A stretch of 64,000 nt of DNA from Arcuatula senhousia (GCA_963971305.1 OZ020307.1:10615501-10679500); one strand, 5' to 3'. Numbered from the stretch's first letter, positions 50,101 to 61,332 are shown. Program-made: numbers and translations. Notes: a model not told the origin generated them from the sequence alone.

Positions 50101-53100
50101 AACTATTTTTAAACAATTTTAAGAAACTTAAGGATATTATGACATACCATAAGAGAACGAACCTTAGTGATTTTGGGGAAGATTTAGGTCTGCAAAAATG
50201 TTAGAAAAGTTCTCATAAAAATGGCTTCTTGACTATTGTCAAGAAGCCATTTTTATGAGAATTTTTCTAACATAATTAATCTTAAAGATTTTCGTATTAA
50301 ATTGGCATATAATGCCTCGAACAATTTATGCTAAAGTTTTGGTAAGTAAAATGCTGCAACTTGGCTTTTGCACCCTATGCAAATTGATTTTTATTTGCAT
50401 CTACCTTCATGACCTAGTTATTGAAAAAAATCACTTGCTTACTGTATTTTTTTTATTTTCCAATTTGTGTCTTTGAGGAAACAAAAATTAATGATTTTTG
50501 ATATAGACTTTTTTACCTGTTCACGTTGTATGTACCTTTTATGTTATATTGCTTTTTTCTAATTTTTTTTCAGATTTATCCTTTGAATTATAACTTCACA
50601 TCACAAAACATAATCAGGTGGACCAACAAGCACAGATATCAGGTGAGAATTTTATTTTTAACCTAGATGCTAGAATTTGAACTGGTGTCTGTTGAAATAT
50701 TTACAGTTAAATTTAACTATTTATTCATAATAATGCAGCTTAGAAAACAATATTTAAATTTAAAAGATAAAAATGAAGCTGTGATTTAAATTTTTATGAA
50801 TTAAGAAAGTTTTGATCTGATTCTGTGTAGAAAACAAATGTAGAAAACTTTTTGTCAATGGTATTTTTACATCAGCTGCTTGTACTTAAGCAGTAAATGC
50901 CACCATTAGGTTTATATTTAAGTCCTTTCTTCTGACTCCAAAATGTTTAATAATAATAAGACATTGTTCCATGGTGATTTTGTTTCATGCATACATAAAT
51001 TTTACTCCTTATCACTACTGTTTAATTGATTGTCTTATGACTTATTATTTCAGAACCTTGTAAAATGGATATCAGTGACTGGTCATAAAAGTTTACAGCT
51101 ATCTACACAGTTAGATAAAGGGCCTACCCTGGTAGTGTTTGCTCCTGTCAACAGACTACATGCTGTTGATTTCTATTATGTTGTTGTAAGTTTATATCTG
51201 TGAAAGTTGATTTTAACTGCTTTTTAAATTACATAAATGGTTTACTTAGCTATGTGTAACTGCATAGATTTCATAGTAACTTGCCTAAGAACATAAAGGT
51301 TGAAATTATTCTTGGGAATTTCTGTACCAATAAATCTGACATTCCTTTGTTACATGCATTTTAAAGGATGTTAAATCCTAATACCCTTTTTGTAAAAAAA
51401 AAACCCAGAGAAAATAATAATTTGTTTTAATTTCCAGTTACGAGAGTTGGTGTTAAGATACAGAAATTGTCACAATAAGACAATCATTTTGCTACTGGAG
51501 TCTTTGTTAAAGAGACGCAGACACCAGACTCTGAGCTCTGTGGTGCTACCATCAGACTGTCGTACACCTGTTAGTAATAGTACATTGTGTTGTGTCTCGT
51601 TATTTCAAAATCAACGCATCTGTGAACTTTGTAAAAGACAATTTGATTCCAGGATTAAGGACAGCTGCCAGTTTTCTCCATCAGAATCAATACCTGCTAG
51701 TGGCTTTGGGAATATTGCTGCTTCCTGTTTAGAGTCATACCAACATTATAACGCTAACGAATATCGGACGTTGACCTGTAAACAGTGTGTGTCTCATGCT
51801 AGTCAGACATGTGGATTAAGACATAGCTCTGATCCTTATGTAAATAAACTTGTCAATGAGTTTACACGAACTAAATGTAAACGATTATCATTCCAAAAAT
51901 CTCTTTTGCTGGAGTCCGAGGAGAAGTTGTACAACCCTAAGATGGACCAGGAACCAGTGCCAACAGAGTTCACAGGGTTCAAGTGTCGCCATAATAAAAC
52001 TGTCAGTGTTGTGATTTTAGATAAAAACAAACACCAGGCATTTCTCGATAGACTTGGGACATTTGTACCCAAAGAGAAAAATTTGTCTGTTTCTGTGATA
52101 ATTGATAAAAAAGTAAGTTAAAAGTATTCAGTATTTCTTCTCTTGGCAAGATCTACATCTTTCAATGTACTTGCTATTATCTTCAATAGCCACAGCTTTC
52201 TCAACAATGTCGCGTAGTACAAATGTATAATTTGAAATTGTAATTCAATACTAGAGCCCAATAAGCATTTAAATTTTTGTTGTTTTTTCTTTTTTTTATC
52301 TTGGCACTCAGTATAATAAAAGGATGCCTGGCACATGTGTTTTTCCGGCATATCTGGCATCAAATATTTTAGAGCACATTTTTAACTTTTCCCTAAGTAT
52401 TTCAACAACATCTAGATTGTTTTTTTTTTCAGAATGAAGTCCAATATTTGCTCAGGCAGCCTTTTTCTAAGTCAAATATTGGTAAGTAGAGCTTACTATA
52501 TAAGATAATTCTACTGACTGTTAACTTGAACATTTAATGATGTCTTCCATAAAACTTCTCTAGTGAAGACTAAACTAAGGCACAACAAAATGCTGTGTCT
52601 GCACATTTTGTGTCAGACCTGATGCTCTATCAAGGAAGTAAAGGTAAATCCTAAAAGCTCTTGAATAAACAGAATGATGTTTTCAAATATTTTAATTTTA
52701 ATAACCCTGTTAGTTTGATGTGCTATTTTATCTATTTCAGCAAATTTTGTGATGAATTTTTCCAGAGGTGACCTTGACCGACATTTGAGGTCAGAGGTCG
52801 TTTCTAACAGAGATGTGTGTGATAGTGATGTGTGTGTGCTTGATGCTACGTCTTCCACATTCCAAAGTATTGCCATGGATAAAGAAAAGGTAGCTTGTTT
52901 AATATCTGCCAGCCTGCATTCAATATGTACTGGTCACAATGTAGATCTTGCCAGCAATCCAAAATTCAACCTGTCAATAAAGCCTTAAAAGTGACAGCAG
53001 AACATTGGAAAAAATATTTATTCTTTTAGCATGTTTAGTAAGATTTTTTTTAAATAAAAGAAAAGAGTAAATTTATGTGCCATGCAAAAGATTTACTTTA

Positions 53101-55413
53101 CAAAAATTGAAAATTATTTTTATGCCCTGGGACGACATGTCAGGGTGGCATTAAATTTTACTCATCTCCGTCTGTTCTGTCTGTCCATCCATACAAATTT
53201 TTGTCAGGCTTTCTCAGACATCGTACTTGATAATGATTTGAAACTTGGTATGACAAACTGTACTTCCTAAACCACTTTCAGACCTGTTGGACTTAACAGT
53301 ATGTGAACAGAAAATATCGAGACACTTTAATCTATTATCTAACACTATTTGGTTAAAATCCATACCTATGGGTACAGGACAGGAGAGCCATTCAGTGTCT
53401 CACTTATGATCAGTTTGTACTTAATTTTCATTCCAGGATGTTTTGTTACTTGTGTACACTCCATGGTGTGGTTTCTGTTCCAAGTTTTCTCATATCTTTC
53501 TGAGTGCGGCCAGATACTTCAGGGCTTCCCGGGATGTTGTATTTGCAAGGTATGTAGTGGTAAACTTGGTAGATGTAGATTCACATTAAAGGAAAGACTA
53601 ATGTGCTTCTATATCTACATCCATTGATTATAGGTGTCTATCAGTTTTTTACACCACTCAAAAGCTAGATTTTTATGTCTATTTAATTTTACATTAAAAC
53701 AAATAAACAAACAAACTGAACATTAAGCATAGGTGTTAACCCTTCCCGAATCCTGCGGGAGCCTCCCGAAAATTTAAGCTATCTCCCGTGAAATGAATTA
53801 CTCCTGTGCGGGAGATGCTATTCTCCCGACTTTTTAAGCCCTACCGCATGATCTCCCGAAACTGTGAATCATTCTATAAAAAAATTATTCATTTGTTAGT
53901 TCAACAGGTGGTTTACTCAATCAGCTGATTGAAAATCGATAATCTGTCCCTTGATTTACCTGTCCTGTCATCAAAACACATGTCAATGTTTTAATTAGTG
54001 AAGAGAGAACCATAAATTAGTCAAAATATAAACCAATTATAGCTGCTGGCTTGAAATGTTTATTGTTCCCAGGCTTAAACATAAAAAATACGATCTCCGT
54101 TGTTAACCAAAAATCAATAGAACAAAGGGAGACCATTAAAATCTAAAATTATCTCCCCTTCCTATGTATAAAAAGATTCATGTAAAGAAACGATTTAGGC
54201 TATAAATTTGTTCATGAATACATCCTAAATTACACTTGAATGTTTTAAGCTTTTTTTAAATTAAAATATAACAAAAAGTTTATTAAAGATACCTTATTAC
54301 AGAAAAAGAAGAGCTTTGGGTGGTCAATTCATAAATCCTAATATGGAAGTGAAAAATAAACTTGCAATGGTGATAAACTTGATAATCCCATCAAAACACT
54401 TGATAACCCTAGCTCCTCTAAACTATGAAAGTACTACCCAACTGAATTTTAAAAATTACACATCTCTAATAATTAATAGAAAAATCCAAAACTCTGAAAT
54501 ATGAATGATAACACTAATTACTAATTAATTAGGTTAATTGACAATGAGCTTATTCATAAGCACGATTAGACTAAATAATAACAGAGATTGACATGTTCTT
54601 TAATATTTAATTTTTGCTCTCAATTTTGAAAGCCCAAATGTCGCTACGCAAAATCTCCCTGAAACTCAAAGTAGTTTCAGGGAGATCTCCCTGATTGGAG
54701 TCCTTAAAGGTTAACACCTATGACATTAAGGTCTATATTTGTAAAATTATGAATTGTGACCCCACATCAAGGTTGCATAAGTATCATAATTTTCACTGCT
54801 CCATCTGTTCACAAAATCCACTTTCAGTTTACCACCATGGTCAATTTAGCCAGCAGGGGTATACTGAGTGAATAATGGCTCACAGTTTTCTTTTTCCAGT
54901 TTAAGGATCTTGGAGGGTGACTTTAAAAGCAACGAGAATTTGAAATTAATGCCTTAAATCACAAGAGAATAATCCAAAATACAAGATTAGTTAAACTTGT
55001 TTTGATAAGACTACAAAATTTGGCAGGAAAAGATTTTCTCTGCTTTTTTTCATAGCTTTAACATTAACATAGTAAAGCTGATTAAACCTATAAGATAGTG
55101 ATTAGAATTTCAAATAAATTTTTAAAACAGATGTATTGAAGACCTAAAACAAAAGAAAATTGGGGGTACTGTGCATTTTTTTAAAAACTTATTTTGATGC
55201 AAAAAAACATAGGATTCTGAAAAATGTCAAAAATCTCAAAAGCTGACCCTCCAACATCCTTAAATTGTAGACTCAACATATAAACACTTGAAACTTTACA
55301 TGTATGAAAGCTTGATAATTATTTTGTTTTAGAATAAATGCCAAAGACAATGACTTACCCTGGCAGTATACCATAGATAGATACCCTACACTGCTGTTCT
55401 TCCCTGCCCATAG
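32133..55413 (+). CDS. TXNDC11: Thioredoxin domain-containing protein 11 (3' end missing)
   Basis: Exons are 32133-32251, 33431-33650, 35111-35231, 46975-47081, 48235-48325, 49504-49613, 50574-50642, 51054-51185, 51438-52112, 52433-52481, 52741-52889, 53437-53549 and 55333-55413. All have GT/AG ends and compatible phases, giving 678 codons plus 2 nt. In mammals TXNDC11 is an ER membrane protein that partners DUOX maturation and ER quality control. Seen here: [10 protein letters not shown] and a signal anchor at about residues 23-39; a first thioredoxin-like fold with APWCSQS (C93, only one Cys, like mammalian CGQS); [10 protein letters not shown]; a Cys-rich middle with ICELCKRQF and GFKCRHNKT; and a final thioredoxin domain with TPWCGFC (C625, C628) and DRYPTLLFF. 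An earlier in-frame ATG at 32133 is preferred to 32181 because LMARYSK lines up with the mammalian LMARQRP. The mammalian C-terminal coiled coil is not found. Intron 3 is about 11.7 kb of repeats. Confidence 0.95.
32845..33030 (-). repeat. Dispersed repeat in TXNDC11 intron 1
   Basis: Reverse-oriented relative of 5985-6190, sharing AGGCAGGGCCTTAATCATAT with its complement there. Alignment continues with indels through the CAGACTTTG stretch. Confidence 0.55.
33820..33836. repeat. Poly-C run
   Basis: A run of about 17 C residues in TXNDC11 intron 2. A shorter C run lies at 48567-48577. Confidence 0.8.
33912..35028 (-). mobile_element. Pearl/HINE-like element (family beta, copy 2)
   Basis: Reverse-complement relative of 16228-18122. 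Read on the minus strand it starts TTTTTACCTGCATCGCTGAA with the GGCGAAAGCAGG hairpin, has 145-165-bp cores with TTTCCACAATAACTTTTGTT, and ends with an imperfect hairpin and CTTGTT. It fills most of TXNDC11 intron 2 and lacks the nested gamma insertion. Confidence 0.75.
35347..45420 (+). repeat. Module array with hairpin cassettes filling TXNDC11 intron 3
   Basis: About fifteen modules of roughly 400-650 bp follow each other. Most open with ACTAGGTATAATTGTG and a palindromic head, either GTGTTGGGATGCCAACAC (family A, e.g. 36009, 36419, 36943, 37403, 38520, 39586, 42070) or GTGATCGCAAAGCGAGTCAC (family B, 42518 and 43790). Family A then has AAGTCGCCCAAAATCGCC, cores rich in GGCGGCCATTTTGAAA, and tails of AAT repeats. 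These tails carry AAGAAACGGTGCAAAAACAA plus a short hairpin, often several in a row. The array is non-coding: open frames in it repeat with the units. It looks like tandem copies of Helitron-like non-autonomous elements, by inference. Confidence 0.75.
42506..45170 (+). repeat. Tandem duplication of a 1.27-kb family B module
   Basis: 42506-43779 and 43780 to about 45170 are near-identical. Each holds several copies of an about 118-bp unit (GGAAGTGGCGGCCATTTTGA...TTCGACTTCACGCC...CCCCTAGATATCAATTTTCG), then a shared unique tail including TACCTCTTGTAAGTACC. The second module has extra 118-bp units. The long open frames at 42785-43192 and 44177-44575 are by-products of these units. Confidence 0.8.
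45855..46830 (+). mobile_element. Pearl/HINE-like element (family alpha, copy 2)
   Basis: It starts GTCTCGCCTGCGACGAATAG with a nested hairpin closing in GGCGAGAC, then a GGCGGC-rich stretch. About 180-bp cores follow (GTAAACTTTTTTGTAAGAC, GCTAGGCATCTGAT, TGACCCTGACCCC), and it ends GCAGGCGAGACATAC, complementary to the start. It sits at the end of TXNDC11 intron 3 and shows the undisturbed AAACTTTTTTG target of the insertion in copy 1. Confidence 0.75.
47275..48112. mobile_element. TIR element in TXNDC11 intron 4
   Basis: AAGGGTCTGGAAA at the left and TTTCCAGACCCTT at the right form 13-bp terminal inverted repeats; TTTCGGTCAT recurs near both ends. The ends resemble hAT termini, but I see no clear 8-bp target duplication. 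Length 838 bp with no transposase. Confidence 0.55.
48385..48570. repeat. Small inverted-repeat element
   Basis: AATTTTCGTGGGGATAAAAT near the left is mirrored by CCCACGAAATAAACGAAAATT at the right. Related ends occur near 46850. It is probably a small MITE in TXNDC11 intron 5. Confidence 0.45.
48575..48885 (+). repeat. Duplicated exon 5 end with splice donor, split by an insertion
   Basis: ACATAGCAGCTATG (48606-48619) plus AGCTATGAGGATGATAGAAC and TAGGTAAGATTAACATT (from 48821) repeat the 3' end of TXNDC11 exon 5 and the start of its intron (48290-48365). The duplicate keeps a GTAAGA donor, but the 200-bp element breaks it. It is a non-functional exon copy. Confidence 0.65.
48620..48819. 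mobile_element. 200-bp TIR element with 8-bp target duplication
   Basis: The left end GGGGCTCCCGCAGGGT and the right end ACCATGCGGGAGCCAC are inverted with two mismatches. CAGCTATG flanks both sides (48612-48619, 48820-48827). The interior is made of AGGTCGCAGGTCG-type repeats. The 8-bp duplication fits a hAT-type MITE. Confidence 0.65.
49677..50199 (+). mobile_element. Pearl-like core repeats in TXNDC11 intron 6
   Basis: It starts after a T run with a hairpin (CTGAGTTGTAAGTTGAACTCAG). Roughly 120-bp repeats follow with AACTGATTTTAATGAAACT, TTACATACCA and TCAAGGTCAAG. The 3' end is not clear; the foldback at 50200-50273 follows directly. Confidence 0.5.
50200..50273 (+). repeat. 35-bp-stem foldback hairpin
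   Basis: Two 35-nt arms (TGTTAGAAAAGTTCTCATAA...TTCTTGAC and its complement) pair at 34 of 35 positions, with the other a G.U wobble, around a 4-nt TATT loop. It lies in the sense direction inside TXNDC11 intron 6 and would be transcribed as part of the pre-mRNA. Confidence 0.75.
53117..53335 (+). mobile_element. Partial pearl-like element
   Basis: TTATGCCCTGGGACGACATG with a CCTG...CAGG hairpin is followed by CTCCGTCTGTTCTGTCTGTCC and a single core-like stretch. No matching 3' end was found, so it is a fragment in TXNDC11 intron 11. Confidence 0.4.
53728..54722. mobile_element. hAT-like non-autonomous element, 995 bp
   Basis: CATAGGTGTTAACC at the left and GGTTAACACCTATG at the right are perfect 14-bp TIRs. 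The flanking ACATTAAG (53720-53727 and 54723-54730) is an exact 8-bp target duplication, the hallmark of the hAT superfamily. No transposase frame remains. The subterminal sequence has repeated CTCCCGAA/TCTCCC words. It lies in TXNDC11 intron 12. Confidence 0.8.
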
Positions 55414-58400
55414 GTAAGTCTAATATGGCAGTATACCATAGATAGATATCCTACACTGCTGTTCTTCCCTGCCCATAGGTAAGTCAAATATGGCAGTATA
55501 CCATAGATAGATATCCTACACTGCTGTTCTTCCCTGCCCATAGGTAAGTCAAATATGGCAGTATACCATAGATAGATATCCTACACTGCTGTTCTTCCCT
55601 GCCCATAGGTAAGTCAAATATGGCAGTATACCATAGATAGATATCCTACACTGCTGTTCTTCCCTGCCCATAGGTAAGTCAAATATGGCAGTATACCATA
55701 GATAGATATCCTACACTGCTGTTCTTCCCTGCTCATAGGTAAGTCAAATATGGCAGTATACCATAGATAGATATCCTACACTGCTGTTCTTCCCTGCCCA
55801 TAGGTAAGTCAAATATGGCAGTATACCATAGATAGATATACTTCACTGCTGTTCTTCCCTGCCCATAGGTAAGTCAAATATGACAGTATACCATAGACAG
55901 ATATCATACACTACTGTTCTTCCCTGCCCATAGGTAAGTTAAATATTGCAGTATACCATAGATAGATATCCTACACTGCTGTTCTTCCCTGCCCATAGGT
56001 AAGTCTAATATGGCAGTATACCATAGATAGATATCCTACACTGTTGTTCTTCCCTGCTCATAGGTAAGTCAAATATGGCAGTATACCATAGATAGATATC
56101 CTACACTACTGTTCTTCCCTGCCCATAGGTAAGTTAAATATTGCAGTATACCATAGATAGATATCCTACACTGTTGTTCTTCCCTGCTCATAGGTAAGTC
56201 AAATATGGCAGTATACCATAGATAGATATCCTACACTGCTGTTCTTCCCTGCCCATAGGTAAGTCTAATATGGCAGTATACCATAGATAGATATCCTACA
56301 CTGCTGTTCTTCCCTGCCCATAGGTAAGTCAAATATGGCAGTATACCATAGATAGATATCCTACACTGCTGTTCTTCCCTGCTCATAGATAAGTCAAATA
56401 TGGCAGTATACCATAGATAGATATCCCACACTGCTGTTCTTCCCTGCTCATAGGTAAGTCAAATATGGCAGTATACCATAGATAGATATCCCATACTGCT
56501 GTTCTTCCCTGCTCATAGGTAAGTCAAATATGGCAGTATACCATAGATAGATATCCTACACTGCTGTTCTTCCCTGCTCATAGGTAAGTCATATATGGCA
56601 GTATACCATAGATAGATATCCCACACTGCTGTTCTTCCCTGCTCATAGGTAAGTCAAATATGGCAGTACACCATAGATAGATATCCTACACTGCTGTTCT
56701 TCCCTGCTCATAGGTAAGTCAAATATGGCAGTATACCATAGATAAATATCCTACATTGCTGTTCTTCCCTGCTCATAGGTAAGTCAAATATGGCAGTATA
56801 CCATAGATAGATATCCCACACTGCTGTTCTTCCCTGCCCATAGGTAAGTCAAATGTGGCAGTATACCATAGATAGATATCCCACACTGCTGTTCTTCCCT
56901 GCTCATAGGTAAGTCAAATATGGCAGTATACCATAGATAGATATCCTACACTGCTGTTCTTCCCTGCCCATAGGTAAGTCAAATATGGCAGTATACCATA
57001 GATAGATATCCTACACTGCTGTTCTTCCCTGCTCATAGGTAAGTCAAATATGGCAGTATACCATAGATAGATATCCTACACTGCTGTTCTTCCCTGCCCA
57101 TAGGTAATACTGCTGTTCTTCCCTGCTCATAGGTAAGTCAAATATGGCAGTATACCATAGAAAGATATCCTACACTGCTGTTCTTCCCTGCTCATAGGTA
57201 AGTCTAATATGGCAGTATACCATAGAAAGATATCCCACACTGCTGTTCTTCCCTGCCCATAGGTAAGTCAAATATGGCAGTATACCATAGATAGGTATCC
57301 CACGCTGCTGTTCTTCCCTGCTCATAGGTAAGTCAAATATGGCAGTATACCATAGATAGATATCCTACACTGCTGTTCTTCCCTGCCCATAGGTAAGTCA
57401 AATATGGCAGTATACCATAGATAGATATCCCACACTGCTGTTTTTCCCTGCTCATAGGTAAGTCAAATATGGCAGTATACCATAGATAGATATCCTACAC
57501 TGCTGTTCTTCCCTGCTCATAGGTAAGTCAAATATGGCAGTATACCATAGATAGATATCCCACACTGCTGTTCTTCCCTGCCCATAGGTAAGTCAAATAT
57601 GGCAGTATACCATAGATAGATATCCTATGCTGCTGTTCTTCCCTGCTCATAGGTAAGTCAAATATGGCAGTATACCATAGATAGATATCCCATACTGCTG
57701 TTCTTCCCTGCTCATAGGTAAGTCAAATATGGCAGTATACCATAGATAGATATCCCACACTGCTGTTCTTCCCTGCTCATAGGTAAGTCAAATATGGCAG
57801 TATACCATAGATAGATATCCTACATTGCTGTTCTTCCCTGCTCATAGGTAAGTCAAATATGGCAGTATACCATAGATAGATATCCCACACTGCTGTTCTT
57901 CCCTGCCCATAGGTAAGTCAAATATGGCAGTATACCATAGATAGATATCCTATACTGCTGTTCTTCCCTGCTCATAGGTAAGTCAAATATGGCAGTATAC
58001 CATAGATAGATATCCCATACTGCTGTTCTTCCCTGCTCATAGGTAAGTCAAATATGGCAGTATACCATAGATAGATATCCTACACTGCTGTTCTTCCCTG
58101 CTCATAGGTAAGTCTAATTTGGCAGTATACCATAGATAGATATCCCACACTGCTGTTCTTCCCTGCCCATAGGTAAGTCAAATATGGCAGTATACCATAG
58201 ATAGATGTCCCACGCTGCTGTACTTCCCTGCTCATAGGTAATACTGCTGTTCTTCCCTGCCCATAGGTAATACTGCTGTTCTTCCCTGCTCATAGGTAAG
58301 TCAAATATGGCAGTATACCATAGATAGATATCCTACACTGCTGTTCTTCCCTGCCCATAGGTAAGTCAAATATGGCAGTATACCATAGATAGATGTCCTA

Positions 58401-60865
58401 CACTGCTGTTCTTCCCTGCCCATAGGTAAGTCAAATATGGCAGTATACCATAGATAGATATCCTACACTGCTGTTCTTCCCTGCCCATAGGTAAGTCAAA
58501 TATGGCAGTATACCATAGATAGATATCCTACACTGCTGTTCTTCCCTGCCCATAGATAAGTCTAATATGGCAGTATACCATAGATAGATGTCCTACACTG
58601 CTGTTCTTCCCTGCCCATAGGTAAGTCAAATATGGCAGTATACCATAGATAGATATCCCACGCTGCTGTTCTTCCCTGCTCATAGGTAAGTCAAATATGG
58701 CAGTATACCATAGATAGATATCCTACACTGCTGTTCTTCCCTGCCCATAGGTAAGTCAAATATGGCAGTATACCATAGATAGATATCCCACACTGCTGTT
58801 CTTCCCTGCTCATAGGTAAGTCAAATATGGCAGTATACCATAGATAGATATCCTACATTGCTGTTCTTCCCTGCTCATAGGTAAGTCAAATATGGCAGTA
58901 TACCATAGATAGATATCCCACACTGCTGTTCTTCCCTGCTCATAGGTAAGTCAAATATGGCAGTATACCATAGATAGATATCCTACACTGCTGTTCTTCC
59001 CTGCCCATAGGTAAGTCAAATATGGCAGTATACCATAGATAGATATCCTACACTACTGTTCTTCCCTGCCCATCGGTAAGTCAAATATGGCAGTATACCA
59101 TAGATAGATATCCTACACTGCTGTTCTTCCCTGCTCATAGGTAAGTCAAATATGGCAGTATACCATAGATAGATATCCTACACTGCTGTTCTTCCCTGCC
59201 CATAGGTAAGTCAAATATGGCAGTATACCATAGATAGATATTCCACACTGCTGTTCTTCCCTGCTCATAGGTAAGTCAAATATGACAGTATACCATAGAT
59301 AGATATCCTACACTGCTGTTCTTCCCTGTCCATAGGTAAGTCAAATATGACAGTATACCATAGATAGATATCCTAAACTGCTGTTCTTCCCTGCTCATAG
59401 GTAAGTCAAATATGGCAGTATACCATAGATAGATATCCTACACTGCTGTTCTTCTCTGCCCATAGGTAAGTCAAATATGACAGTATACCATAGATAGATA
59501 TCCTACACTGCTGTTCTTCCCTGCTCATAGGTAAGTCAAATATGACAGTATACCATAGATAGATATCCTACACTGCTGTTCTTCCCTGCCCATAGGTAAG
59601 TCAAATATGGCAGTATACCATAGATAGATATCCTACACTGCTGTTCTTCCCTGCTCATAGGTAAGTCAAATATGGCAGTATACCATAGATAGATATCCTA
59701 CACTGCTGTTCTTCCCTGCTCATAGGTAAGTCATATATGGCAGTATACCATAGATAGATATCCTACACTGCTGTTCTTCCCTGCTCATAGGTAAGTCAAA
59801 TATGGCAGTATACCATAGATAGATATCCTACACTGCTGTTCTTCCCTGCTCATAGGTAAGTCAAATATGGCAGTATACCATAGATAGATATCCCACATTG
59901 CTGTTGTTCCCTGCCCATAGGTAAGTCAAATATGGCAGTATACCATAGATAGGTATCCTACACTGCTGTTCTTCCCTGCCCATAGGTAAGTCAAATATGG
60001 CAGTATACCATAGATAGATATCCTACACTGCTGTTCTTCCCTGCCCATAGGTAAGTCAAATATGGCAGTATACCATAGATAGATATCCAAAACTGCTGTT
60101 CTCCCCTGCCCAAAGGTAAGTCAAATATGGCAGTTAACCATAGATAGATATCCTACACTGCTGTTCTTCCCTGCCCATAGGTAAGTCAAATGTGGCAGTA
60201 TACCATAGATAGATATCCCACATTGCTGTTCTTCCCTGCCCAAAGGTAAGTCAAATATGGCAGTATACCATAGATAGGTATCCTACACTGCTGTTCTTCC
60301 CTGCCCATAGGTAAGTCAAATATGGCAGTATACCATAGATAGATATCCTGCACTGCTGTTCTTCCCTGCCCATAGGTAAGTCAAATATGGCAGTATACCA
60401 TAGATAGATATCCAAAACTGCTGTTCTTCCCTGCCCAAAGGTAAGTCAATTATGGCAGTATACCATAGATAGATATCCTACACTGCTGTTCTTCCCTGCC
60501 CATAGGTAAGTCAAATATGGCAGTATACCATAGATAGATATCCTACACTGCTGTTCTTCCCTGCTCATAGGTAAGTCATATATGGCAGTATACCATAGAT
60601 AGATATCCTACACTGCTGTTCTTCCCTGCTCATAGGTAAGTCAAATATGGCAGTATACCATAGATAGGTATCCTACACTGCTGTTCTTCCCTGCCCATAG
60701 GTAAGTCAATTATGACAGTATACCATAGATAGGTATCCTACACTGCTGTTCTTCCCTGCCCATAGGTAAGTCAAATATGACAGTATACCATAGATAGGTA
60801 TCCTACACTGCTGTTCTTCCCTGCCCATAGGTAAGTCAAATATGGCAGTTAACCATAGATAGATA
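55361..60865 (+). repeat. 65-bp minisatellite made from a TXNDC11 exon-intron junction
   Basis: The unit is the last 53 nt of exon 55333-55413 (encoding [16 protein letters not shown]) plus the first 12 intronic nt (GTAAGTCTAATA-like). From the first junction at 55414 to the last at 60831 is 5417 nt, which equals 82 units of 65 bp plus 3 short units of 29 bp, so there are 86 junctions. Most read CTTCCCTGC(C/T)CATAG then GTAAGTC. Only the first copy is joined to the upstream coding sequence. Reading past the first donor gives an immediate TAA. Open frames on the minus strand here (56231-56431, 60706-60897) are by-products. Confidence 0.95.
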
Positions 60866-61234
60866 AATCTTAAATTTACACAATGAATATGTACCATTTG
60901 AAGCTTTGCATAATATCATTTTATAAAAATTTGTCAAACATTAAAAAAAAGATATTTTCTGACATTGTCCTCCATTACATAGTCAGTATATCTAGTTGTC
61001 CTTAACTTTGTAGGCAAAATATATACCTGTGTGTTATCTTAACACATTATTGTTTAATTGCCTGGTGTACTTACAATTCACTGAAGAGGGTCGGTAGGAC
61101 CTTTTAGGGGACAGCAGAACAGGCTTATTTATTCAATTGGAATTCATTATAGAACTCATAAAACTCAGGGTATTTTATGTTTTTCTACTCCATAAGTTTA
61201 CCATGAGTGCGGGATTTAGTATTTATTTTTACAG
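60866..61234 (+). other. Intron sequence after the array
   Basis: AT-rich with no exon recognised. The sequence that should follow in TXNDC11 (the last part of the thioredoxin fold and the coiled coil) is not here. Confidence 0.45.
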
Positions 61235-61332
61235 GAGTCTGTAAATCACCTCCTACCCATCCCCAATGAAGAAGGATATTCTCTTTTCCATGGTAGTACT
61301 GTTTCTCCCTTGTCCATTGTGATTCATTGACA
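61235..61332 (+). other. Possible alternative terminal exon of TXNDC11
   Basis: A good acceptor (ATTTATTTTTACAG) precedes 61235, and AATAAA follows at 61366-61371. Joined to the donor at 55413 it would read R-S-L-stop, giving a protein of about 681 aa without the coiled coil. The open frame ESVNHLLPIPNEEGYSLFHG is in a different phase and does not fit. Weak evidence. Confidence 0.25.

Noticed and set aside
55361..60865. CRISPR-like regular repeats
   Set aside because: The 65-bp units are contiguous with no spacers, and the unit is derived from an animal coding exon. It is a minisatellite.
56231..60897. Minus-strand open frames of 63-66 aa with WDIYLWYTAIF-like repeats
   Set aside because: They are antisense readings of the 65-bp unit and recur with its period.
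61235..61332. Open frame ESVNHLLPIPNEEGYSLFHG as a coding TXNDC11 exon
   Set aside because: The phase does not match the donor at 55413, and the peptide does not resemble the expected continuation of the thioredoxin domain.
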